From Phascolarctobacterium sp. (lineage in GTDB: Bacteria; Bacillota; Negativicutes; Acidaminococcales; Acidaminococcaceae), in contig DXVZ01000143.1 in the NCBI GenBank assembly GCA_019417125.1, forward strand, positions 1 through 13,027: a DNA stretch of 13,027 nt, in the 5' to 3' direction. A model generated the notes under the pieces. It was not told the DNA's origin. It saw only the letters and a list, made by a program, of their open reading frames with translations, and did no database searches. Positions 10,301 through 13,027 of the stretch are shown here, in pieces. The translations under genes were made by a program, and so were the position numbers. Position 1 is the first letter of the stretch. Each line of letters opens with the position of its first letter.

Positions 10301-11164
10301 TTGCAGCTGATCAACATCTTCTACCCACATGTAGCCTTTAACGGATGTTGCTGTATCAGAACCATTTATATAAACATTGCTGTCAAAAGTTTTTTGTTTA
10401 CCTTCATACGTACCTTCGTCATAAGCTATAGTTGTGTTATCATCTTCATAAACTATTTCATTATAAGCGTCATAACCAATAAGAACATTGCCTGCGTCAT
10501 TGGTATGCACTTTAAAATTATTATTTACGGTGTTACCGCCAACATCTTTAATTCGTTCGCTATCAATAACTATACGTCCATTACCTTCAAAAGTTACATT
10601 TATAGCATTGATATTGCCAAGGCTCATAAGGGCGGCTTCGGTGCTTTGTCCTTGCAAAGCATAGTTAATAATATTATTAGGGTCAGCATTATTCATAAAA
10701 TGAGTAAAATCATCATTACTCATTTCGTTATTAGATACATACAAACTGCCGACATTTATCTGCGCGCTGTTGCCGATTTGCACGCCAGCCGGGTTAACGA
10801 TAAAAATATTGCCGCCTGCGGCATTGATAGTGCCGTAAATCTGCGACGCCGCGCCGCTGTTGACATAGTTTAATGTATTAAAATTATTAGCATAAGCTTC
10901 TGCCGCACTAAAATTAACCGTTGCACTGCCGCCAACATTAAAGCTGTCCCATTTTATAACAGCGTTCTGCCCGTTTTGAACAACGTTCATCTCTAATCCG
11001 CTGCTTGCTATACTTCCGCTGCCATGTGCAAAATTGCCGCCCACCGGCAACGTACTATTGGCAATAATGCTCGTCGCTGCGTGCAGGGGCAGGGTGTACA
11101 TAACGGCAGAACCTGCCAAAAGGCATATTAAAAGGTTTTGTTTAAGATTCTTTTTTCTGTTCAT
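1373..11164 (-). CDS. Giant TpsA exoprotein: filamentous-haemagglutinin-like adhesin with GLUG and MBG repeats
   Basis: This 3263-residue secreted protein is the partner of the TpsB encoded just upstream; the expected role is surface adhesion or biofilm. Order of parts: signal peptide 1-29/30; TPS domain about 30-275, with the IKWDSFNVG-type strand at 70-78 and the NPAGV motif at 124-128 (family consensus NPNG); first entry module 264-360; about 17 GLUG repeats, 363-1030; exit motif 1097-1117; FHA-like segment with helical insertion, 1118-1585; second entry module 1586-1690; about 23 GLUG repeats, 1699-2470; exit motif 2543-2564; six MBG-like units, 2563-3220; charged tail 3221-3263. The only cysteine is C14 in the signal peptide, as expected for a protein translocated unfolded. 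It is Asn/Gly-rich and more AT-rich than its neighbours. GGAGGG 4 nt upstream fixes the start. It is uninterrupted over 9.8 kb, so it is probably expressed. No CdiA-type toxin end is seen. The ligand is unknown. Confidence 0.93.
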   Translation of the reverse strand: MNRKKNLKQNLLICLLAGSAVMYTLPLHAATSIIANSTLPVGGNFAHGSGSIASSGLEMNVVQNGQNAVIKWDSFNVGGSATVNFSAAEAYANNFNTLNYVNSGAASQIYGTINAAGGNIFIVNPAGVQIGNSAQINVGSLYVSNNEMSNDDFTHFMNNADPNNIINYALQGQSTEAALMSLGNINAINVTFEGNGRIVIDSERIKDVGGNTVNNNFKVHTNDAGNVLIGYDAYNEIVYEDDNTTIAYDEGTYEGKQKTFDSNVYINGSDTATSVKGYMWVEDVDQLQAINTNLGGNYALKNSIDATGTINWDDGGFKSIGIDNDGDVVETTVGEETKKGFYGKFDGLDYGIFDLNINRSGEDNVGLFGYADRAAINNVTLVGGNISGSNNVGSVAGTAINTSINNVVNAASVNGTTDVGGIVGSAQNSTINNLINTGKVMGTQDNIGGNIGGLVGYIADSSLDGNSYNLGDISTTGYNVGGIAGYAVNSTLGGENDNNVLRNYMNISGAYNVGGIVGKMEGSTVQNAENSGDVVATGYTYDKYIYHSAAANALLKDYNSATGTGTTQSGSIENIGNGKYLVTLDVNAANAGGIAGNSSGGSTIQNVANSGDVSSVRDGNNAYYTAGNVGGVVGKAVDTNITDAVNHDNNVRGAHNVGGIAGYFGSTEDDGSYTISSSENLDGDIMATGARYDNDNTHYFAKEIIRPRGDGSNEEFIIGNIGGIAGYMDGDNVYISGSTNDGTVHTSDPTNPSAPQEYESAANVGGIVGKIDRSQTLTGNAIDVNTDNAAVNSSFNNGDVRGYTGVGGIAGMMYNGELAAVYNQGTIRSNRQVSGTNIDSLNMGGIVGDTTENSGASVYIYDAYNEGDIGDSAYAYFGRHVGGVVGRLSGTIEKAYNKGNIYNNDTTVGGIVGWWYNGNINNVFNTGNITARAITELQVGGLVGASSRQGGLKLSNAYNLGTIRGYQESTNSIYVGGIIGRARGGNSTSITNVYTTGNLYAARGTFNSNAADYGYTSVGADGGLGAIYGGNDVPILSGANYIMPETDNFVNLGNIGGQQGYTVIEYNDRDDGNNYDFSPSIEKPNITEGSVDEGNYIWRIYDGTTPILNAFLPYAEDYFEDKVLTDYGIGSIQYGTAYDPTLTIINAAEGTNQITFDWQELGIKNLAGLAVYGADLTINNFVIDRGNNHFYGRIYADGDLVVNANALGDTNSNNAISLGYRSQLYGSSVTLNSNGLIEIRGDVTATGKESGDVTAADNKNGSVYINGGEVQNYGVISSAAAGQNITISGISGKEQSVSDAPQAIANPYAEMVSTGERYAYTAEAGDNITGNINITAEANKNGSGSNGNASSYFGNKEAGYIAASGNLTVDADNGVYLDSDMFVDGDINLYTHADDGEIVFDLSNLGQVRKNAYVDAIEHALRESGLDINNVNQLSSNGDTAKEAILNAIVAGGAPNDTDAEKEANQNVAQRIYNLLTGKVSDEGQLEGSTNVGELEQEVAAAYMHRFLHNFDKGSGDKINFGKIITTEDGNADVTTANNIKLAVDMWNYETNQFDMGKFDTFTVEPGTDTPTESAHTFRDEITSLNFINGKDESLNARDITYIWVSDADQLQGIQGYYNQAKNETETVNGVEVNKGTEFLSYNFALKDDINANWVTGWEAIGTGNDDANGNIGFTGTFDGRGNRIIGLDATNGNDTQDIENAGIFSTIGSSGTVENLNIYSSTFTGTTNAGAVAGINNGTIANISALGNRVEVTGNGANASTAANAGGIVGVNNSGKVEAITENGEITYQITGGGINNVEVTGSVIAGSEVVAGGLIGTNNGGLLNSYSNSAVVGANNSDSRAGLGGVVGVNNANGTVGLVDSLGITNGGDELYLHVGGVIGYNLGKLSSAYNESIVSGRNQVGGIIGLNAAGGVVTDIVNAGSVTGWDFSNGERSYNVGGLIGTNGGSVTNGRNNGTITGTENVGGMVGTNQEGATLTNLVNDSSANITGEQYVGGIAGSNAGEISATDSNLINRGSITGNKFVGGVAGANSGTITNTISSIVLNVKDPKLTDDVVDNNNPSYFGGVVGQNSGTIIGATNQSTVDVAADGATYVGGIIGQNTSSGELQGQIRNEGTVSGLSNVGGIIGENLNASILNNEDNNVRLQITNTGNVSATEGGAAGIFYKNNITITGSEGETNANAINNADITNSGTVTGGTGADSITGGLFGINSGNITNSTLTNTGVVTGGGTVGGLIGTNTGNATGSTFTNEGIVAGNSNVGGLFGTNSGNFSTSSLINTADAQVIGVSNVGGLIGYNTGGIIGGRTEADGTDVGYYKYQIYNNGVITVGSWEDDNKDGKVDAGEIDAVQNGNQSKNIGGLIGENATGGSLTAGYNTGAINAGNSTNVGGIAGSNSGIIDQVFNTVMVANGSVDLNGNVQNAAITGGANVGGLAGTNSGTLSNAYNTTAVVGNSYVGNAVGENAGTIVNIYASNTTGNLIGANSNIAENAIQNAYSFVTGDNTATEVISGNDQKDSDSYAGFDFDITGATKADETADSDGTNDYWKIYAGSGNPLLKVFLTTVKVNADKLPDLVYNTQDQDLDIGNLTSTNGAFSAEDDFAAYKNNNSLIQNTGFEHKNAGTYDNWLYSGQIASSSTDESFNPNNLGYDIELTHDIDKAQITVDLNEVERTYGDTTILNNGNYGYSYDFANVIDETDLANLRNELDNNNALLFGDVKNDGGLVENGAKTNNAGDYNWTGKLNIADGYQGNYEFVLTNVQESDGQSSLDVNGTSITTIGGSKVNKRQLSISDIIANITYGNQDGKGFTVTSGGTLTGVGGKAGIVYDDEVNIDTTLNVTDANIVADSKYAQNKGDRDTADVDTYENSLNISGLGLNGTDANNYELVDDSVGGTIVVNKATITVDLNDVNRTYGSADIVSGGYGVINVANNTNGDNYAYNDFAVNVNQGEDNALTGLSGGMVTNDVNQYTYTGTVIGKNEKLNQNYEIVVNNSQNNNNTGTGSSVVNKADLVININDAETTYGTAFDESKYSYGFGSNGANVLVNGDTLYDVKDAIDSAAGGYNNTGAVNGNNGLKVTQDAEGNYSLSFKNELANNNADILQNYNIVQVNAGKATVNKKDITITAGDQNIVLGQRPNYANGSTVIEDVLVNGDQQKLPYYEHGISDTTLESVVGTHTDKIGVWLNGTFYDLSQNPEWHKINGLEFFANYNITFNPGTLTVSEFEVPQDWPHNRWDYLFGDNPFDRSKNFRERKAEVNFVDGGMEI
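1376..1504 (-). other. Charged C-terminal tail of TpsA
   Basis: Residues 3221-3263 follow the last MBG unit. The tail begins FEVPQDWPHNRWDY, with three aromatic residues, and ends in a basic/acidic patch (NFRERKAEVNF) and VDGGMEI. It contains no cysteine pair of the HMW1 anchoring type, no LPXTG motif and no autotransporter barrel. A plausible but unproven role is pausing or anchoring at the TpsB pore. Confidence 0.45.
1505..3478 (-). repeat. Six MBG-type immunoglobulin-like units at the TpsA C terminus
   Basis: Units begin near residues 2563, 2660, 2786, 2899, 3008 and 3118. Typical starts are ITVDLNEVERTYG, ITVDLNDVNRTYG and LVININDAETTYG; unit ends resemble NYEFVLTN, NYELVDDS, NYEIVVNN and NYNIVQVN, followed by VNK linkers. 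This is the (V/I)xxxxxxxTYG...NYxI pattern of MBG domains, which form a stiff stalk or a binding region in large adhesins. Units 2 and 4 are the most alike, also at DNA level. The last unit has lost TYG (VLGQRPNY instead). The first (2563-2660) is degenerate and is counted because it keeps NAGTY and NLGYDIELT. Repeat boundaries are approximate. Confidence 0.75.
3755..6070 (-). repeat. GLUG repeat array 2 of TpsA (about 23 units)
   Basis: Between residues about 1699 and 2470 the motif (N/Y)VGG(I/L/V)(I/V/A)G recurs about every 34 residues, usually followed by xNxGxI and a TNxGxVxG strand. Examples: NVGGLIGT 1938, YVGGIAGS 1994, FVGGVAGA 2024, YVGGIIGQ 2094, NVGGLFGT 2260, NVGGLAGT 2429. GLUG repeats occur in secreted adhesins and some M26 peptidases and probably add turns to a beta-helical rod. 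On the plus strand the array appears as scattered CCGCCGAC/CCGCCAAC-type words. One unit (2300-2357) carries an insertion with a calcium-loop sequence. The unit count was made by eye. Confidence 0.85.
4130..4165 (-). other. EF-hand-like calcium loop inside GLUG array 2
   Basis: Residues 2334-2345 read DDNKDGKVDAGE, matching the 12-position EF-hand/dockerin loop: D1, N3, D5, G6, V8, D9, E12. It lies in an insertion between the GLUG motifs at 2290 and 2357. No paired second loop was found, so this is more like a single dockerin-type or calcium-brace loop than a classical EF-hand pair. Calcium binding is inferred from the motif. Confidence 0.6.
5801..6379 (-). other. Second entry module of TpsA (WVSDADQLQ ... 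FDG)
   Basis: Residues 1596-1788 hold WVSDADQLQ at 1604-1612, the strand YNFALKDDIN (1642-1651), WEAIG and FTGTFDGRGNRIIGLD (1674-1689), then the first degenerate GLUG motifs (1701, 1729, 1765). The FxGxFDGxGxxIxxL sequence is the usual lead-in to GLUG repeats. It is paralogous to the first module at residues 277-356. Confidence 0.7.
6620..6952 (-). other. Probable alpha-helical insertion in TpsA
   Basis: Residues about 1405-1515 break the otherwise beta-rich composition. They contain charged, amphipathic stretches such as VDAIEHALRESG (1414-1425), AKEAILNAIVAGG (1441-1453), AEKEANQNVAQRIYNLLTG (1460-1478) and ELEQEVAAAYMHRFLHNF (1494-1511), without the VGG or TYG repeat signatures. It sits between FHA-like strands (VDGDINLY before, NADVTTANNIKLAV after). 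No family is recognised; the helical character is judged from composition only. Confidence 0.5.
8075..10078 (-). repeat. GLUG repeat array 1 of TpsA (about 17 units)
   Basis: Between residues about 363 and 1030, GLUG motifs recur at about 38-residue mean spacing with longer, more variable loops than array 2: NVGLFGY 364, NVGSVAG 391, NVGGIAGY 479, NVGGIVGK 512, NVGGVVGK 629, NVGGIAGY 656, NIGGIAGY 720, NVGGIVGK 763, HVGGVVGR 880, YVGGIIGR 974; the last copy near 1018-1030 is degenerate. Two loops (533-588 and 684-718) are enlarged and related to each other. The lead-in module (residues 277-360, WVEDVDQLQ and FYGKFDG) directly precedes the array. Confidence 0.85.
10355..11077 (-). other. TPS domain (haemagglutination activity domain) of TpsA
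   Basis: Residues about 30-270 form the N-terminal secretion domain recognised by the TpsB POTRA domains. Signs: an N-terminal strand after signal cleavage, VIKWDSFNVGG (69-79), VNFSAAEAYANNFNTLNYV, QIYGTINAAGGNIFIVNPAG (108-127), and a later G-x-I-x-A-xx-V-x-F strand (LGNINAINVTFEG, 182-194). The usual NPNG is NPAG here. The C-terminal boundary is approximate. Confidence 0.85.
11075..11164 (-). other. Sec signal peptide of TpsA
   Basis: MNRKKNLKQN gives a basic n-region, LLICLLAGSAVMYTL a hydrophobic core, and PLHAA a small-residue cleavage site after residue 29 or 30. It is a conventional short peptide, without the extended signal peptide region seen in many large TpsA proteins and autotransporters. 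Confidence 0.85.
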
Positions 11165-11168
11165 TTTT

Positions 11169-11174
11169 CCCTCC
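11169..11174 (-). promoter_or_regulatory. Ribosome binding site of tpsA
   Basis: GGAGGG on the minus strand, 4 nt before the ATG at 11164. The 63-nt gap to the tpsB stop (11165-11227) contains no convincing promoter or terminator, supporting co-transcription with tpsB. Confidence 0.8.
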
Positions 11175-11227
11175 GCAAAGTTTTAAAGGAATTTGTAATG
11201 AGTCTATCGCATATCTATTGATATTAA

Positions 11228-12868
11228 TCAAAACATTTTATAAAGCTGGAACCACAGCCTGCCGTCATGGTCGTCGCGCTCAATACGGTCGGGGCGCGCG
11301 TCAATTTTGCGGGCGTAGTCAAGCTGGGCGTACCAGTCGCCAGGTTTGGCGTAGCGTAAGCCAACGCCCCAGCCTGCCAGGTGGTCCATGCTGCTGTCAA
11401 ACTTGTTTTTAACCGCGCCGCTGTCAATAAACACTGCCGCTTCCAAGCCTTCTATACCGGTTGCGCGGCGGATTTCTGCCGTTGCCAAATAGCCCAAATC
11501 GCCGTAGCCGTCGCTGGCGCCATACGCGCGCACGCCGTTAATGCCGCCCAGGTAAAACTGTTCGCTGCCGTCCAGCGCGCGGCTTGCCATTTGCCCGCTG
11601 GCTTTAATGCGGTAGTTCCAGTCGCCGTCGTACCAAATGTTCAGCAAATCGCCGGTCAGTTTGTGGTAGCCGCCATCGTAATACGCGCCGCCGTCGGTGT
11701 CAATATCGCCGTACCAGTAAATTAAGCTGTACTGCGTAAACTGGTTTACGTTGTACTGGCTGCCGCTGACGCCGATATGCACAACGTCCGCGTTTTTTTC
11801 GGTTTTCATTCTGCCAAGCTGGCTGATGTTAAAGCGCAGCTCATCTTCAATATCGCGGTGGTCGTAGCCGTAAATGGCGGTAATGCGGTTGCTGCGGTCG
11901 CGGTAAACAGGCGTCATGCCATACAGGCTGATGCCCTTGGATTTGCCCAAAGTGTTATAAAAACTGTTGGTACTCATCTCGTAACTGGTTTGGCTGTAAG
12001 CTATGCCCAGGCGCGTGCCGCGGCTGCCGATGGGCAGTTCGTAGCGGATGCCGTAGTTTTTAACATCATGGCTGGAGAGCATACCGTTTAAAATAAATTT
12101 ATCGCCGATTTTGCCGGGGTTGTTAATTTCGGTGTTGAAGCCGTAGCGGTAACGCCCGCTCCAGTAGCCGCCGCCGTTATCTGCAAATACATAGTTGTTC
12201 CACACCGGCCTGCGCGCCGCTTCAACGTCAAGGCTGGTGGTGCCCGGCTCGCCGCCCGGTTTTAGCACGGCGCGTGCCTGCACGCCGGGCAGGTCGTTAA
12301 GGTTGTTAATGGCGTCTTCCAGCTTGCGGTCGGTAATGGTTTCGCCTGGCTTTAAGCCGCTTAAATAGTTATTTAATACGCCGGTAGCAATATCGCTGCC
12401 GTTTTGCGTAATGTTTACTTCGTCATAGCTTGCAACGTAAACTTTAATTTCCAGGCTGCCGTCCGCAACTTCCTGCGGCGGCACAACCGCCTGCGCCACG
12501 GTGTAGCCGCATTCTTTGGCGTAGGCTGTAATTTCTGCCGTCAGCGCGTTAAGCTCCGCCACTTTTACGCTGCGGTTTTGGTATTTATTTAAAATTTCCT
12601 GCAAGCGCCCAATTTTATCCGGCAGTTCAAAGCCGGTAAGGTTAATAGTTTTAATATAAAAAGCAGGTTCTTCTTCCGTGCCGGTGTTGCCCGGGCGGTA
12701 AGTTTCGCCGGGCGGTGTTTCGTCGCCGCTGATAACGTCCTGCTGCCCTGTGCGGTTATAAGGATGGGTAGTAACCGCTTCTTTGTCAAAAGTTGGTATC
12801 GGCGACTGTGCAAAAGCCTGAATGTTAATCATCAGCCACATAGCCGCCAGGCTGATAGTCTTTTTCAT
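11228..12868 (-). CDS. TpsB outer-membrane transporter (ShlB/FhaC/HecB family)
   Basis: This 546-residue protein is the translocation pore for the TpsA encoded downstream. Parts: signal peptide 1-20 (MKKTISL...IQAFA, cleavage before QSP); a Pro/acid-rich linker 21-68 that replaces an obvious H1 plug helix; POTRA 1 about 69-146 (FYIKTINLTGF start, GYTVAQAVVPPQEVADGSL end); POTRA 2 about 148-216 (LKPGETITDRKLEDAINNLN and LPGVQARAVLKPG); 16-stranded barrel about 222-546. Inside the barrel, VRAY at 446-449 is the loop-6 motif (usual VRGY) and FIDSG at 480-484 is its FxDxG partner strand, both needed for secretion in FhaC. The last residue is Phe, as in barrels assembled by BamA. The ATG at 12868 is chosen over the in-frame GTG at 12877 because GGGGGAG (12877-12883) lies 8 nt before the ATG and overlaps the GTG. 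First gene of the operon. Confidence 0.94.
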   Translation of the reverse strand: MKKTISLAAMWLMINIQAFAQSPIPTFDKEAVTTHPYNRTGQQDVISGDETPPGETYRPGNTGTEEEPAFYIKTINLTGFELPDKIGRLQEILNKYQNRSVKVAELNALTAEITAYAKECGYTVAQAVVPPQEVADGSLEIKVYVASYDEVNITQNGSDIATGVLNNYLSGLKPGETITDRKLEDAINNLNDLPGVQARAVLKPGGEPGTTSLDVEAARRPVWNNYVFADNGGGYWSGRYRYGFNTEINNPGKIGDKFILNGMLSSHDVKNYGIRYELPIGSRGTRLGIAYSQTSYEMSTNSFYNTLGKSKGISLYGMTPVYRDRSNRITAIYGYDHRDIEDELRFNISQLGRMKTEKNADVVHIGVSGSQYNVNQFTQYSLIYWYGDIDTDGGAYYDGGYHKLTGDLLNIWYDGDWNYRIKASGQMASRALDGSEQFYLGGINGVRAYGASDGYGDLGYLATAEIRRATGIEGLEAAVFIDSGAVKNKFDSSMDHLAGWGVGLRYAKPGDWYAQLDYARKIDARPDRIERDDHDGRLWFQLYKMF

Positions 12869-12876
12869 AAAAATCA

Positions 12877-12883
12877 CTCCCCC
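12877..12883 (-). promoter_or_regulatory. Ribosome binding site that decides the tpsB start
   Basis: GGGGGAG on the minus strand, 8 nt before the ATG at 12868. An in-frame GTG at 12877-12875 overlaps this site, so it cannot use it; the three residues MIF that a GTG start would add also spoil a clean MKK signal-peptide start. Confidence 0.8.
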
Positions 12884-12969
12884 AACATTTTTGCTATATA
12901 ACAGATATTCGCTTTGTTAATTTCTCATTAATTAGTTATAAAATAAATTTATATTAGTTTATTTTTTCC

Positions 12970-12999
12970 ATTGTACCAAACAACATTTTGTTCCGTCAA
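12970..12999 (-). promoter_or_regulatory. Sigma-70/SigA-type promoter of the tpsBA operon
   Basis: On the minus strand TTGACG (12999-12994) is followed after 18 nt by TACAAT (12975-12970), with an extended -10 TGG just before it. The expected transcript start is near 12963, giving an AT-rich leader of about 95 nt before tpsB. The spacer holds a short inverted repeat (AACAA-CATT-TTGTT, 12979-12992) that could be an operator. The leader itself shows no riboswitch or RNA motif I recognise. Confidence 0.6.
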
Positions 13000-13027
13000 G
13001 ACCTGTACATTTTGCAGCCAATGCTTT

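Noticed and set aside
1373..11164. Contact-dependent inhibition (CdiA) or polymorphic-toxin exoprotein
   Set aside because: No VENN or other pre-toxin motif, no nuclease or deaminase-like C-terminal domain, and no small immunity gene downstream; the end is MBG units and a 43-residue tail, and the next gene is convergent alaX.
11211..11224. Small hairpin ATATC-TATT-GATAT just after tpsB as an intercistronic terminator or attenuator
   Set aside because: Only five A/T-rich pairs and no U-tract; it is too weak to claim, and the short gap with a good tpsA ribosome site favours simple co-transcription.
12866..12877. GTG at 12877 as the tpsB start
   Set aside because: It overlaps the Shine-Dalgarno sequence; the ATG at 12868 is 8 nt after GGGGGAG and gives a normal MKK signal peptide.
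12878..12962. Riboswitch or small RNA in the AT-rich tpsB leader
   Set aside because: No stable stem beyond short A/T palindromes (for example ATAAATTTAT) and no recognisable aptamer core was seen.

Overview
The window holds three genes in two convergent transcription units. On the plus strand, at the left edge, is a complete gene for a stand-alone alanyl-tRNA editing factor (AlaX type, with a DHHA1 tail), followed by a strong intrinsic terminator. On the minus strand, filling about 88% of the window, is a two-partner secretion (type Vb) operon. It is transcribed from the right edge: promoter, tpsB (outer-membrane POTRA/beta-barrel transporter), a 63-nt gap, then tpsA (a 3263-residue exported exoprotein).

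The organism has an outer membrane, because a TpsB barrel with two POTRA domains and a C-terminal Phe is present. A full-length AlaX with a DHHA1 tail beside a GLUG/MBG-type haemagglutinin suggests a diderm Firmicute (Negativicutes, for example the Acidaminococcaceae or Selenomonadaceae). This is inferred from gene style, not from a marker gene, and a proteobacterium or fusobacterium is not formally excluded. GC differs visibly along the window: alaX and tpsB are GC-rich, tpsA is much more AT-rich.

The two tps genes form one working unit. TpsB is exported to the outer membrane; its periplasmic POTRA domains should capture the N-terminal TPS domain of TpsA and thread the long polypeptide to the surface. 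TpsA reads, N to C: signal peptide, TPS/haemagglutination-activity domain, a WVxDxDQLQ entry module, about 17 GLUG repeats, a YxxIYxGxxPxL exit motif, an FHA-like segment with an unusual helical insertion, a second WVxDxDQLQ entry module, about 23 GLUG repeats, a second exit motif, about six MBG-type immunoglobulin-like units, and a short charged tail. The most informative observation is that the body of TpsA is a large internal duplication (entry module, GLUG array, exit motif, twice). The second array carries a perfect EF-hand-like calcium loop and the first carries paired homologous loop insertions, one leading to an RGD tripeptide. No CRISPR, IS, tRNA, rRNA or prophage feature was seen. 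I judge this a known type of system (TPS adhesin) with an unusual exoprotein architecture rather than a new class of system.
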